NCBI RefSeq assembly: GCF_005116465.1
Contig: NZ_SWBM01000006.1
Coordinates: forward strand, 1-64,000
Direction: 5' to 3'
DNA from: Robertmurraya kyonggiensis
GTDB lineage: Bacteria > Bacillota > Bacilli > Bacillales > Cytobacillaceae
DNA: 64,000 nt
The position numbers and the translations under genes are program-made. The notes below the pieces were generated by a model. It was given only the letters and a program-made list of their open reading frames with translations. It did not search any database and was not told the DNA's origin. Position 1 is the first letter of the stretch. Every line of letters starts with the position of its first letter. Shown piece by piece: positions 1-8,080 of the stretch.

Positions 1-118
1 GGGAAGTTAGATTGATAAATGGAAAGCCGTATACTCTGAGAGGAGTACGTACGGTTTGGGGGGGAGTTCTTGGAAACCTACTTAGGAAACTAAGCAAGGC
101 ACTGGGTTCTTACCCTAC
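1..118 (+). mobile_element. 3' end of a group II intron (domains V-VI)
   Basis: Around positions 20-58 the sequence reads as a group II intron domain V: an AAAGCCGTATAC arm, a short loop and a GTACGTACGGTTT arm that pair as a bulged hairpin. A smaller domain VI-like hairpin follows before the exon. The reverse transcriptase/maturase gene would lie upstream, outside the window. The exact 3' splice point is inferred at about 117-119, because the reading frame of the RadC-like exon begins there. The identification rests on recognising the domain V pattern. Confidence 0.75.
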
Positions 119-322
119 TTCCATGAGGGTGTTATGAGATGTGCTGCATCAGTTATCGTTGCACATAATCATCCAAGTGGCGATCCTGCTCCTTCCAGTG
201 AAGATATAGAGGTCACAAAACGCCTTGTTGAATCCGGAAAGATCATAGGGATTGATGTGCTTGATCACGTTATCATCGGTGATAACAAGTTTACTAGTTT
301 GAAGGAAAAAGGGTATCTCTAA
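119..322 (+). CDS. radC: RadC-like JAB-domain protein, 3' exon
   Basis: This is the C-terminal end of a RadC/JAB domain protein. It shows the JAMM metal motif [14 protein letters not shown] (H-x-H-x7-S-x2-D), followed by the usual [11 protein letters not shown] strand. The frame stays open upstream of the first ATG (134) to about 119, where it meets the group II intron. The 5' exon is outside the window. Plasmid RadC proteins are common, but their biochemical role is unsettled. If the intron splices, the gene could still be functional; otherwise it is interrupted. The insertion point lies just before the metal-binding motif. Confidence 0.8.
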   Translation, partial: FHEGVMRCAASVIVAHNHPSGDPAPSSEDIEVTKRLVESGKIIGIDVLDHVIIGDNKFTSLKEKGYL

Positions 323-361
323 TCGAGTGCCCTATTACATACACACTTAGGAGGAATTAAT

Positions 362-757
362 ATGAAGGCGGTATTTAACACAGAAAAGGTAACTTATGAG
401 TTAAGTAAGTCGGGTTATACCAGGAATGGACATTTCGTGCAAGGAGAAGTGACGTTGAAAGAACTTTCAATCGGTCAACCAGCTTGTATCGAAGTCAATT
501 CTAATGGCTATAAGCAAGTGATAAGGACAGATATCGTGACAGATATTGAAGTATGTCCCGCTTTCTTTAAAATGAAGATGAATACAGAAGTTCATCCTTA
601 TAAAATCACCATTAGACGTTCTGAAGGTCACGTTCTCAGTACCATGAAAATTGGTACGGAGAAAGAAGTGAAAGCGGCCATTTCTAAAATGTACCCGGAT
701 TGCAAGGTCAATTACGAAATTTCCCCAATCCCTACTAGGAAGAGGGGGATTTCTTAA
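362..757 (+). CDS. hypothetical plasmid protein (131 aa)
   Basis: I do not recognise the family. It is a soluble protein, rich in beta-strand-forming and charged residues, with no signal peptide or membrane segment. The start is well supported: an AGGAGGA ribosome-binding site lies 7 bases upstream, inside the ACACACTTAGGAGGA leader seen before many genes of this plasmid. The next gene starts 3 bases after its stop, so the two are probably cotranscribed. Confidence 0.75.
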   Translation: MKAVFNTEKVTYELSKSGYTRNGHFVQGEVTLKELSIGQPACIEVNSNGYKQVIRTDIVTDIEVCPAFFKMKMNTEVHPYKITIRRSEGHVLSTMKIGTEKEVKAAISKMYPDCKVNYEISPIPTRKRGIS

Positions 758-760
758 TCT

Positions 761-958
761 ATGAATCTTCAAAAGGGACAAGAGATAGCTGTTACTCTCC
801 GTGGAAATGATAAGCCAATTATGGCTACTTTCCTAGAGTGGATACCTAATCTACAGGTAAAAGACCAGGTCTTTCTTGTAGTTGAGTGGAAGGGTGAAGA
901 AAGAAAAATTCATGATATTTTTATCGGCGAAATAAACGGTAACAAATTTACAGCGTAG
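761..958 (+). CDS. hypothetical small protein (65 aa)
   Basis: This is a short protein with alternating hydrophobic strands and no recognisable domain. It starts 3 bases after the preceding stop codon. A purine-rich GAGGGGGA stretch in the end of the upstream gene probably serves as ribosome-binding site, at a longer than usual distance. A good terminator follows directly, so it closes a two-gene unit with the 131-residue protein. Confidence 0.65.
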   Translation: MNLQKGQEIAVTLRGNDKPIMATFLEWIPNLQVKDQVFLVVEWKGEERKIHDIFIGEINGNKFTA

Positions 959-966
959 GAAGAGAC

Positions 967-996
967 AAGTCGGTTCGGAAACGAATCGGCTTTTTC
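967..996 (+). terminator. intrinsic terminator
   Basis: AAGTCGGTTCG pairs with CGAATCGGCTT (two G-U pairs) across a GAAA tetraloop and is followed by a T-run. It ends the two-gene unit 362-958. It also lies only about 40 bases ahead of the methyltransferase start. Confidence 0.85.
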
Positions 997-1034
997 TATT
1001 TAATATATATTACACACTTTAGGAGGAATCTTTT

Positions 1035-2069
1035 ATGGCACGTATCGCTTCACAATCAAAGGGTGGATTTTACGCAACACCGGAAGGACAAATGAGTTTA
1101 ATTTTACCGCATATAAGGTTACGAGGGGAACAAGGTTACTTGAATCTCTTTGATCCTTGTGCTGGTGAAGGAGAAGCGCTAAAACAATTAGGTGATAATT
1201 TTACCACCTTGCAGAATCTTACTGTTACCACGTATGGCGTTGAATTGGAAGAAACAAGATTTCATAAGGCTAAAGATGTTATCGACCATGCAATTCATGA
1301 TGGGTATGAAAATATTCGAACTGAGGGGAATTACAATGCAGTTTGGTTGAATCCTCCTTACGACGAAGTATTTCATGAACGGACAGAGCTTCGATTTTTG
1401 AGAACTTTATCTTCTAAATCAAAAAACGTCTTTGCAAACAATGGATTGCTGATGTTTTGTGTCCCTCAATATGTGTTGGATAAATGCGCGATGATTTTAT
1501 CAGAACGCTTTCGAGATATAAAGGTATACCGGTTCACAGATGATGCTTATGATGTTTTTAAGCAAGTTGTGGTCTTTGGATATTTCGGTAGCCCTCAATC
1601 TCGTGATGTAGTAAAAGAAACCCGTGAATATTTGAAGGAGATTGGTAATGCAGGACCAGAAGTATTACCAACCCTGGAAGAGATCGAGGAAGAATTTTAT
1701 ATTGAACCTTCAAAAGAACCGATTTCTATCTTTCGAGCGGGTAAACTTAAGGCCGTTGAGTTATTTCGTGATCTGAAAGAATCTACGGTTTTTCACGAAT
1801 TTGAAAAAAGGGTAACCCCCGAAGTCAAAAAAAGCACAATGAAACGTCCTCTTTTACCACTTAAATTAGCTCATGCTGGAATTGCCATTGCAGCAGGTGC
1901 AGTCGGTGGGAATATGGGAACACACATTGTTGTCGGATTGACTAAGCCTGTAACAGAATTGGCAGAAGTCGATGATGATGAAGGTCTAGTAAAAAAGGAA
2001 ATTTATACAAAGCATCATAAATCCGTTGTACGTGTTTTTGCACAAGACGGTATTCATGAATTGCAATAG
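1035..2069 (+). CDS. DUF6094-like SAM-dependent (N6-adenine type) methyltransferase
   Basis: This is a class I SAM-dependent methyltransferase of the type found in plasmids and phages. The N-terminal half holds motif I (LFDPCAGEGEA, about residues 37-47) for SAM binding and motif IV NPPYDE (about residues 106-111), the signature of amino-group DNA methyltransferases acting on adenine. The C-terminal third has a hydrophobic Ala/Gly-rich stretch and an acidic tail with no known function. No restriction partner lies beside it, so it is probably an orphan enzyme. The start has the conserved ACACACTTTAGGAGGA leader. The DNA target cannot be read from the sequence. Confidence 0.8.
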   Translation: MARIASQSKGGFYATPEGQMSLILPHIRLRGEQGYLNLFDPCAGEGEALKQLGDNFTTLQNLTVTTYGVELEETRFHKAKDVIDHAIHDGYENIRTEGNYNAVWLNPPYDEVFHERTELRFLRTLSSKSKNVFANNGLLMFCVPQYVLDKCAMILSERFRDIKVYRFTDDAYDVFKQVVVFGYFGSPQSRDVVKETREYLKEIGNAGPEVLPTLEEIEEEFYIEPSKEPISIFRAGKLKAVELFRDLKESTVFHEFEKRVTPEVKKSTMKRPLLPLKLAHAGIAIAAGAVGGNMGTHIVVGLTKPVTELAEVDDDEGLVKKEIYTKHHKSVVRVFAQDGIHELQ

Positions 2070-2082
2070 GAGGATTAAAATA

Positions 2083-2382
2083 ATGAATCAGAATAAGGTG
2101 TCTTATGTTACAAGTGAAGCTTTCTTGGAGGCATTGAGTGATACAGAATCAAATATAGTTGAAGTCCACTTCGACTTTAGAAAGAATATTGGAAGTATTA
2201 TTTTTGAAGTACCTTCCAATGAATCAGAAGTTGAAGATACAATCACTCTCACGTATACAAATGAAATTTCCTACCATAATGCACTTGCAGAGTTACATGG
2301 TATAGTAGAAAGCCACTTTAATTATGAACAGAACCCAGGTTACATTGCGATCGAGCAACCCGAAGAAGGTGTTGCGAAATGA
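2083..2382 (+). CDS. hypothetical protein (99 aa)
   Basis: Unknown acidic soluble protein. The open frame extends upstream to 2026, but the AGGAGG at 2068-2073 points to the ATG at 2083. It lies 13 bases after the methyltransferase stop and overlaps the next gene by 4 bases (ATGA), so translation is probably coupled along the run 1035-3174. Confidence 0.7.
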   Translation: MNQNKVSYVTSEAFLEALSDTESNIVEVHFDFRKNIGSIIFEVPSNESEVEDTITLTYTNEISYHNALAELHGIVESHFNYEQNPGYIAIEQPEEGVAK

Positions 2383-2726
2383 TTACAGTCCTGGCTTGTT
2401 CGTGTGAAGTGCTGGATATGAACTGTAAACGGTGTAAAGGTCATGAACGTATTGAGGTAAGTCAGACCTATTGGATTCCAAGCCACTTTGATTTTTCTCC
2501 TTTGAGATTTGAGCCAGTCGCAGGACTGTTTCAAGTCTTCCTTTCCGGAGAAGAAATCATTGGAGCTGGGGATATTGAATATAGGCCAGAGAACCGAAGC
2601 TACTTTGTGTATAATCTTCATTCCTTTTGGGGTGAGGAAGGCCACAAAATCATGATTGAGACTATGCTTGCACATGAGGATATCGACATTGTTGAAGGGA
2701 ATGTTATATGGGAGGTTTTACAATGA
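2379..2726 (+). CDS. hypothetical Cys-rich protein (115 aa)
   Basis: The N-terminus has two close cysteine pairs (residues 8 and 10, then CKRC at 16-19) that could form a small metal site. The rest is predicted beta/alpha with no known motif. Its ATG overlaps the previous stop as ATGA and its stop overlaps the next start, which shows a tightly packed operon. The family is not recognised. Confidence 0.65.
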   Translation: MITVLACSCEVLDMNCKRCKGHERIEVSQTYWIPSHFDFSPLRFEPVAGLFQVFLSGEEIIGAGDIEYRPENRSYFVYNLHSFWGEEGHKIMIETMLAHEDIDIVEGNVIWEVLQ

Positions 2727-2944
2727 GTGAATTGTCGAATTTTGAAAAAGGCATTGTGCAATATTTAGATGTCATTAAAAGCCCGACTATAGATCAACGT
2801 CATTCTCCAACTACAAGGAAGCTAAACGAGGCAGTGTGTCTAATGGCTTCTGAAGATATGGAATTAATGAAAAAGATTGTAATGAATCGCTGGGTGATTA
2901 ATCGTGCATTGAGTAGTGCATTTGCAAGAAAATGCAACATTTAG
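2723..2944 (+). CDS. hypothetical small helical protein (73 aa)
   Basis: A GGGAGG at 2709-2714 selects the ATG at 2723 rather than the earlier in-frame start at 2708. The product is mostly helical, without Cys or membrane segments. It belongs to the overlapping run of small genes after the methyltransferase. No function is recognised. Confidence 0.6.
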   Translation: MSELSNFEKGIVQYLDVIKSPTIDQRHSPTTRKLNEAVCLMASEDMELMKKIVMNRWVINRALSSAFARKCNI

Positions 2945-2958
2945 GAGGATTTCTCTCG

Positions 2959-3174
2959 ATGAACATGGTCTCAAGTAAACCTATTTCATTTAAGCAAATT
3001 CGACTTATTCAACGTATTACTAGCATTCTTAATATCTCTATCTCTTTTAATGGGAGTACTAGTAAACAAGCAAGCCAATTTATTATAGAGAATATAGTTG
3101 AATTTAGAAAAGCGAAGAGAATTGATGAAGCATATGCTCATATTCAATATAGTGAGCATGGCTTTATCGATTAA
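2959..3174 (+). CDS. hypothetical small protein (71 aa)
   Basis: The ATG at 2959 is chosen because TTAGGAGGA (2941-2949) stands 9 bases upstream. The protein is helical and basic near its N-terminus. It is similar in size and style to other small plasmid genes here, and last in the 1035-3174 run. No family is recognised. Confidence 0.6.
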   Translation: MNMVSSKPISFKQIRLIQRITSILNISISFNGSTSKQASQFIIENIVEFRKAKRIDEAYAHIQYSEHGFID

Positions 3175-3276
3175 TTAATGAAAAATTGTGAAGAAGTTGA
3201 GATTTGTAAAGTTAATGAATCTAACAAAATATGTGATTAAAACTCTATTAATAATTACACTAAGGAGGAGATTTAG

Positions 3277-3408
3277 ATGATAAGATGTCAATATGGTAAC
3301 TGTGAAAAAGAAGCAACTACAAAAGGGTTTGTGATGGCAAGAAACCCTAAACACGGAAAAGATATTCCAACTAAGGTTGTTGCTTGCAATAAGCATAAAA
3401 AAGTATAG
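3277..3408 (+). CDS. small Cys/His zinc-binding-like protein (43 aa)
   Basis: This short gene has a strong TTACACTAAGGAGGA leader directly upstream. The protein begins MIRCQYGNCEKEA and ends VVACNKHKKV. Its C-x4-C and C-x2-H pairs look like a tiny zinc-binding knuckle. The ribosome-binding site and the paired metal ligands are the reasons to accept it; no homolog is recognised. Confidence 0.6.
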   Translation: MIRCQYGNCEKEATTKGFVMARNPKHGKDIPTKVVACNKHKKV

Positions 3409-3455
3409 GGATTTTTTGAATCTAAATAAAAATTACATGCGCATAGGAGATAAAA

Positions 3456-3611
3456 ATGGAATACAAAAAATGTGTTAATTGTAGTCATGTGTAACAAGTA
3501 AATGATAAAAATATTTATCAAGACATTGCAGGGAAATATACTATTTGCGAAAAATGTAATACTGCTTATGGTGTAGAGATAAAAACTGGTGATATTTATT
3601 TTAAATCGTGA
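3456..3611 (+). pseudogene. zinc-ribbon microprotein with an in-frame TAA
   Basis: From the ATG at 3456 (AGGAG upstream) the frame reads MEYKKCVNCSHV, meets TAA at codon 13, then continues open to a TGA at 3609-3611. The second part contains CEKCN followed by a beta-like segment. The two CxxC pairs form a plausible zinc ribbon only if read through. The simplest reading is a nonsense mutation in a 51-residue gene; a sequencing error is possible. Confidence 0.5.
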
Positions 3612-3704
3612 ATTTTATTGCACAATCTGAAGATATAACAAAATCTCAAAAAAAGGAACATTAGTACCTAATATGAATTCATAACAATTACAATACACAA
3701 CAAG

Positions 3705-3758
3705 GAGGGATAGCCCTCTAACTACTTTTAAAGAGTTAGGGGGTAACCCTAACTTTTT
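3705..3758 (+). promoter_or_regulatory. attenuator-like leader of the helicase gene
   Basis: Three hairpins compete. Hairpin one pairs GAGGG (3705-3709) with CCCTC (3714-3718) and covers an AAGGAGGG sequence. Hairpin two pairs CCCTCTAACT (3714-3723) with AGTTAGGGGG (3734-3743). Hairpin three pairs AGTTAGGG (3734-3741) perfectly with CCCTAACT (3747-3754) and runs into five Ts, a terminator. Hairpin two excludes both others, the 1:2, 2:3, 3:4 logic of attenuation. A five-codon reading frame (ATG 3767) overlaps the helicase ATG as ATGA. Confidence 0.6.
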
Positions 3759-3780
3759 GTGTAGTTATGGCAAATACATT

Positions 3781-6700
3781 ATGAGAATTACCATACAATC
3801 CGTAGAAAGAAGTTTTGATGCACGACTACATTTTGCAGTAGTAGACAAAAAAGAAATTGTAGCAGCTAGTTACGTTGGAGTACCCGAAAGTGTTGTTGCG
3901 ATCACAGCGGGAATTATTGAAGCTCGTGAAGTGCGTATCAACGATTTGATATTCAATCGTTCTTCTGACGCATTTAGGCGCCTAGATAGAAGAATTGGTA
4001 TGGGTGACGTTGCTCATGGAATGGTCTTTAATTCTCTAGCTACGATTGATGGGATTAACAACGTTATACAAGGTGACGACAATAGCAAAGGCTACATTAT
4101 CTCAGTGAATGGAAATATCAAAGACGATATCTCGGCTCATGTGATAGAACGTTTTGGTCTACCTATTGAATTTAAAGAACAGTATTCGGGGTTATTTGGA
4201 TTCATGTATGAGGAATTAGAAGTGATTCAAAATCCTGACTTCTTAGGACTTTATCCTAATCTACGAGCTGTACGATTTGATGGAAATGAAAAAGAGGTAC
4301 TTGAAATCGTGGAATCGGCATTAAAGAATGGTATGCTTATCATTCCTAAATCCGAGGTAAATGGAGTCTTTAATCCAAAATGGTCCATGAAAGAGTATAT
4401 GATTAACAATGCACAAGCAATGAACAAATTGCTTGCTGAATTGAAACCTCTTCATACTATGATGGATAAATTAGATCCTGCGATTGCTACAATGTCACGT
4501 ATTCCATTTCCTGCCCAAGCACATGTTATTCAAGGTATAATCAACGGTTTAGAGATTTCAAACTCTGAATGGACAGCAGCTAACATGGGAACGGGAAAAT
4601 CGATTCAAGCTTGTGGTGTCGCTCATGTTCTTCATGAAAGAAGAAAGCGGAATAGGGCCAAGAAGGGAATGGCAGTTTTACTTTCCGCTCCTGGTATTAC
4701 ACTACGAAAGTGGCAAACAAAAGAAATTGGAAAAACGTTACCGTATGCGAAAACAACCATTATTCGTTCGGCAAATGAAGCCTTACAAATGCTAGAAAAA
4801 GTTCGTAATGGTTACAGACCCGCTCCTGGTGAGATGGAGATTACCATTGTTGGTATCGATAAAGCCAAAAGAGATGCTGAACCTTACTTTTCTGGTATTT
4901 GGAAGCGGGTAAATGGTAAAAAGCATTACGGATGGCATTGTCCTGATTGTGGAAGACAACTCATGAAGAAAGTTGAAGGTGAGTGGTTCGGTCTTGAATG
5001 GTCTGATGTGGCTTATGGTGAAAAACCTTCTGCTGAAAGGTTAGCGGATGCTAGGGTAGAGAAAATGATGAGGCACAATGGGATTCCAAAAGACTATTCA
5101 GTAAAGTGGAGACGCACCAAGCAATTCATGAAATGTTCGTATGTTCTTTTCCCTAAAGGTCATGTAGATTCTGAAGAGGAAGTTTGTGGAACCAAACTGT
5201 ATCGACCAGCTGTAAAAAACCTTGGTGAAACTCGAAACACTCCTACTACGAATATTTCAAAAGTCTTCAAAAAGATGAAGAAGTATTTTGACTTAGCGAT
5301 TGTAGATGAAGCTCATCAATGTAAAGCGGGTGGATCGGGTCGTGGAGATGCTTACGATAAGATTGTAAAATCAGCTAAGAAAAACCTTAACCTTACAGGT
5401 ACCTTGGTCAACGGTAAAGCGAGCTCTATGAAAGAACTATTATGGAGAACGACGCCGAAAGACTTAATTGAAAAAGGTTTTACAGATTCTACAGGAGATC
5501 TTGCGTGGGCGGAGAAATACGGCAAATTAAAACAGGTTGTATTTCTTCAAGATGCAGTGAATTCATCTTCAGCCGGATGGGTAACTAGGCAGCGTAGAAA
5601 ACCTATGCAACCTACTGAAGAACCCGGTATTGCACCACAAATGACAGCTCAGTTTCTATTACACAAAACAGCATTCCTTGATATTGATGATTTAGGTTTA
5701 CCACTGGTGGAATTAGTAGAAAAGCCAATCTTTATTGAACCAAAACCAGAACATGGTGCAGCGTATCGTGAGTTCCATGAACAAATGTATGACAAATGCC
5801 TAAAATTGGCTCATGCAGGCGCAAAAGGAGCTTGGTCGAAGTTTAACCCTGCTGTATTAAATTACGCAGCTAGACCCGATTTAGGTGCATTTTATAACTT
5901 TGGTTTTGCAGATGCTATTGGTGAGGATATTATTACAGCACCAAAATTAACCGGCTATACTTCAAAAGAAGAGTGGCTTATTAATCAAATTAAGAGTGAG
6001 CTAGCTGAAAATCGAGGAGTTGTTATTTATAATACTTACACAGGAGAATATCAATTAAATGAACGTACTTTTCAAATTCTTGAAGAGAACGGTGTTAAAA
6101 GAGAGGAAATGAGAATACTCAATGAATCTAATACCGAGAAACGTTCTGAAGTTCTTCAAAAGTACGAGGAAGATGGTGTAAAAGTTGTAATCACCAATAT
6201 GAAATTGGTCGAGGTAGGTTTGGATCTGTTAGCATGGCCAACAATTATTGCAAACCAATTAACGTATGAAGTGAATGTCTTCAGACAAGCAGCTAAAAGA
6301 AGTCACAGAATCGGTCAGCACCGACTATGTAAAGTATTAATTCCAATATTAAACGGAACTCAAGAGGTATCTCAATTTAAGAAGGTAATGAGTGCTCGTG
6401 GTCATGCATTAATGACAGAAGGAAGATTAGATCGCGGGGAACTTTCTAAGTACTCTTATGATGAACAATCTTCACTAGCGACTGATTTAGCACAATGTTT
6501 TGCTGAAGCTGACCTTGCAAATGCTTGGGAAGAACTTGCTGCTAAAGAGTTTGAAGAGCTTGAAATGATTGCTGAGAGTGAATTCCAACAAGTGTTAGAT
6601 TTACGCATGAAGGAACTAGCTGAAACAACATTAAAGCTCTGTGGTGTTGCAACTTCACCTATATTACAAAATACAGAGGAAAAAGAAGTTGAACAAGATG

Positions 6701-6846
6701 AATCATTATTCGTGTTTGATTTCTCACAAGAGCAGGAAGTGGCCGAAGATGATGGCGGGTTTATCAGCGTTATTGATTTATCCAGCTATAAGAAAAAGCG
6801 TACACAGAAAGCTCCAACAGAGAATCAACTCGTGTTCAATTTCTAA
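3781..6846 (+). CDS. SNF2-family (SF2) helicase with zinc-finger insert
   Basis: This is a large DEAD-like superfamily 2 ATPase. Walker A is MGTGKS (nt 4582-4600), the Walker B box is VDEAHQ (nt 5299-5316) and motif III is LTGT. Motifs V and VI lie near the C-terminal end, with AAKRSHRIGQ (nt 6291-6320) typical of SNF2 enzymes. Between Walker A and B an insert carries CPDC and further cysteines, a likely zinc finger. The N-terminal 250 residues are unrecognised. The protein should move on or remodel DNA; no nuclease motif is visible. ATG 3781 is preferred, but an in-frame TTG at 3757 would add 8 residues. The leader is an attenuator-like structure and a terminator follows the stop. Confidence 0.85.
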   Translation: MRITIQSVERSFDARLHFAVVDKKEIVAASYVGVPESVVAITAGIIEAREVRINDLIFNRSSDAFRRLDRRIGMGDVAHGMVFNSLATIDGINNVIQGDDNSKGYIISVNGNIKDDISAHVIERFGLPIEFKEQYSGLFGFMYEELEVIQNPDFLGLYPNLRAVRFDGNEKEVLEIVESALKNGMLIIPKSEVNGVFNPKWSMKEYMINNAQAMNKLLAELKPLHTMMDKLDPAIATMSRIPFPAQAHVIQGIINGLEISNSEWTAANMGTGKSIQACGVAHVLHERRKRNRAKKGMAVLLSAPGITLRKWQTKEIGKTLPYAKTTIIRSANEALQMLEKVRNGYRPAPGEMEITIVGIDKAKRDAEPYFSGIWKRVNGKKHYGWHCPDCGRQLMKKVEGEWFGLEWSDVAYGEKPSAERLADARVEKMMRHNGIPKDYSVKWRRTKQFMKCSYVLFPKGHVDSEEEVCGTKLYRPAVKNLGETRNTPTTNISKVFKKMKKYFDLAIVDEAHQCKAGGSGRGDAYDKIVKSAKKNLNLTGTLVNGKASSMKELLWRTTPKDLIEKGFTDSTGDLAWAEKYGKLKQVVFLQDAVNSSSAGWVTRQRRKPMQPTEEPGIAPQMTAQFLLHKTAFLDIDDLGLPLVELVEKPIFIEPKPEHGAAYREFHEQMYDKCLKLAHAGAKGAWSKFNPAVLNYAARPDLGAFYNFGFADAIGEDIITAPKLTGYTSKEEWLINQIKSELAENRGVVIYNTYTGEYQLNERTFQILEENGVKREEMRILNESNTEKRSEVLQKYEEDGVKVVITNMKLVEVGLDLLAWPTIIANQLTYEVNVFRQAAKRSHRIGQHRLCKVLIPILNGTQEVSQFKKVMSARGHALMTEGRLDRGELSKYSYDEQSSLATDLAQCFAEADLANAWEELAAKEFEELEMIAESEFQQVLDLRMKELAETTLKLCGVATSPILQNTEEKEVEQDESLFVFDFSQEQEVAEDDGGFISVIDLSSYKKKRTQKAPTENQLVFNF

Positions 6847-6848
6847 TG

Positions 6849-6878
6849 AGGAAGGGCAGTCATTGACTGTCCTTTTTT
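6849..6878 (+). terminator. intrinsic terminator after the helicase
   Basis: GGGCAGTCA pairs with TGACTGTCC and is followed by TTTTTT. The group II intron fragment begins a few bases after the T-run. Confidence 0.85.
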
Positions 6879-6880
6879 AT

Positions 6881-7245
6881 GTGTGCCAGGCATGGCAAAA
6901 CTATCTAGCTGGTGAAAGTCCACTGTGGGGGTACACATCGACCAACCACTAAGGAAGCGCAAGGTACTTACCGTGAGGTAAGGGCTGGAGGAAGCGTGGA
7001 ATAAAATCTTGGCTCGACGAACAGAAATCTGATATTAAGGCTTTATAAAGGGATGAGACCATAACAAGTCAAAGTCCGAAAGATGTGCGTAACTTTGTAG
7101 AGTAAATCAGGCGAGTAAAAGAGGAAAGATAGTTGTCTTACCCTGGGAGGTCTTGCGGATGCACAGTAGTACAGTTGAAAACGGTTAGTCGCAAGAAGTC
7201 AGCAGAAGCCATAGTAATGAAGAGATTCATGAGGGGCTGAACAAT
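6881..7245 (+). mobile_element. truncated 5' part of a group II intron
   Basis: The segment begins GTGTGCCAGG, a group II-type 5' end, and continues with structured domain I-like sequence (GGTGAAAGTCC, GAGGAAGCG, CCTGGGAGGTC). It ends with the AAGTCAGCAGAAGCCATAG and GGGGCTGAAC stretches that usually precede the maturase gene. No reverse transcriptase frame and no domain V follow, so only about the first 365 bases remain. It lies directly downstream of an intrinsic terminator, the insertion preference known for class C introns, though the class cannot be assigned here. Confidence 0.65.
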
Positions 7246-7524
7246 TTATAGTGTTTCAACACCACGAATTGTCAAAATATTGTAATGAAATAGAGAATAT
7301 TTAAAGGCAGTATTTTTTTGCAATCCAGAAATAAGAGAACTAAAACCTATCAACTAATAAATTTGCCTTTGTTAGATACTGGTACGGTATTAAAGAATGT
7401 TAAGGAAATAACAAGAATGTTTATCACTTAAGTTTATAAAATCTTCTAAAGTTCTCCACCAAATCTGCACATATTCTTGCGATGATATATGTGCCAAATA
7501 AAGATAGGAAGGTGGAGATAAACC
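7246..7524 (+). promoter_or_regulatory. island left edge and upstream region with a TCTGCA element
   Basis: No gene is visible in this 279-base stretch. AAATCTGCACATATTC at 7461 carries the TCTGCA element shared by the island promoters. Overlapping it, GCACATAT (7467-7474) and ATATGTGC (7487-7494) form a perfect 8-bp inverted repeat with a 12-base spacer. Both could bind a regulator of the 7525-9070 operon. Confidence 0.45.
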
Positions 7525-8058
7525 ATGAATAAAAAGAACCTATTAATGTCTTTAGGAGCAGTATTCATAGTTTTATTTATTGGATGGTTTTATATAGGTC
7601 AATTAAATGTTCCAAGAACTGTGCCAGAGGAAGATACAATTGCAAAACAAATAGAAAGTCCCACAACAAAAAATAAAAAAGAAGAGGCTACAAATAATTC
7701 ATTACAAAGGACTGATTCACAGGGAACGGTTGCAATTCAAGCAACTTTAGTGCCCGAAAAAAGTTCATCCAATAAGCTTTTCTTTGAAATAACCTTTAAC
7801 ACACATTCGGGAGATATACTTCAATACGATATAGACCAACTTGCAGAACTTTCTTTTGGAACAAAAGAAAATCCAAATGGTGTATTTAAGTGGGAATTGG
7901 CAAATGAAGACTCACATCATTTGGTCGGATATTTAACATGGAATGGAGAAATTTTAGATGATCGAATTAACTTAAAATTAGAAAATATCGAGAATATCCC
8001 TTCAAGGTCTTTTATATGGGAGAAAAATGAACTAGCTGAAGTTTTTAAAAAAGAATAG
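7525..8058 (+). CDS. membrane-anchored extracytoplasmic protein of unknown function
   Basis: One N-terminal hydrophobic segment (about residues 5-26) is followed by a Lys/Glu/Thr-rich linker and a beta-rich domain from residue 70, which suggests an anchored extracellular domain. The conserved-looking HHLVGYLTWNG stretch has two histidines. I do not recognise the family. It starts with a good AAGGTGG site and lies 22 bases before a beta-propeller gene, so the two probably work together at the outer membrane face. Confidence 0.7.
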   Translation: MNKKNLLMSLGAVFIVLFIGWFYIGQLNVPRTVPEEDTIAKQIESPTTKNKKEEATNNSLQRTDSQGTVAIQATLVPEKSSSNKLFFEITFNTHSGDILQYDIDQLAELSFGTKENPNGVFKWELANEDSHHLVGYLTWNGEILDDRINLKLENIENIPSRSFIWEKNELAEVFKKE

Positions 8059-8080
8059 TAGCGAAGGAGGGGTTAAATAA

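Noticed and set aside
1188-1376. Minus-strand frame within the DUF6094-like gene
   Set aside because: No start signal and fully overlapped by a gene with SAM-binding motifs in frame.
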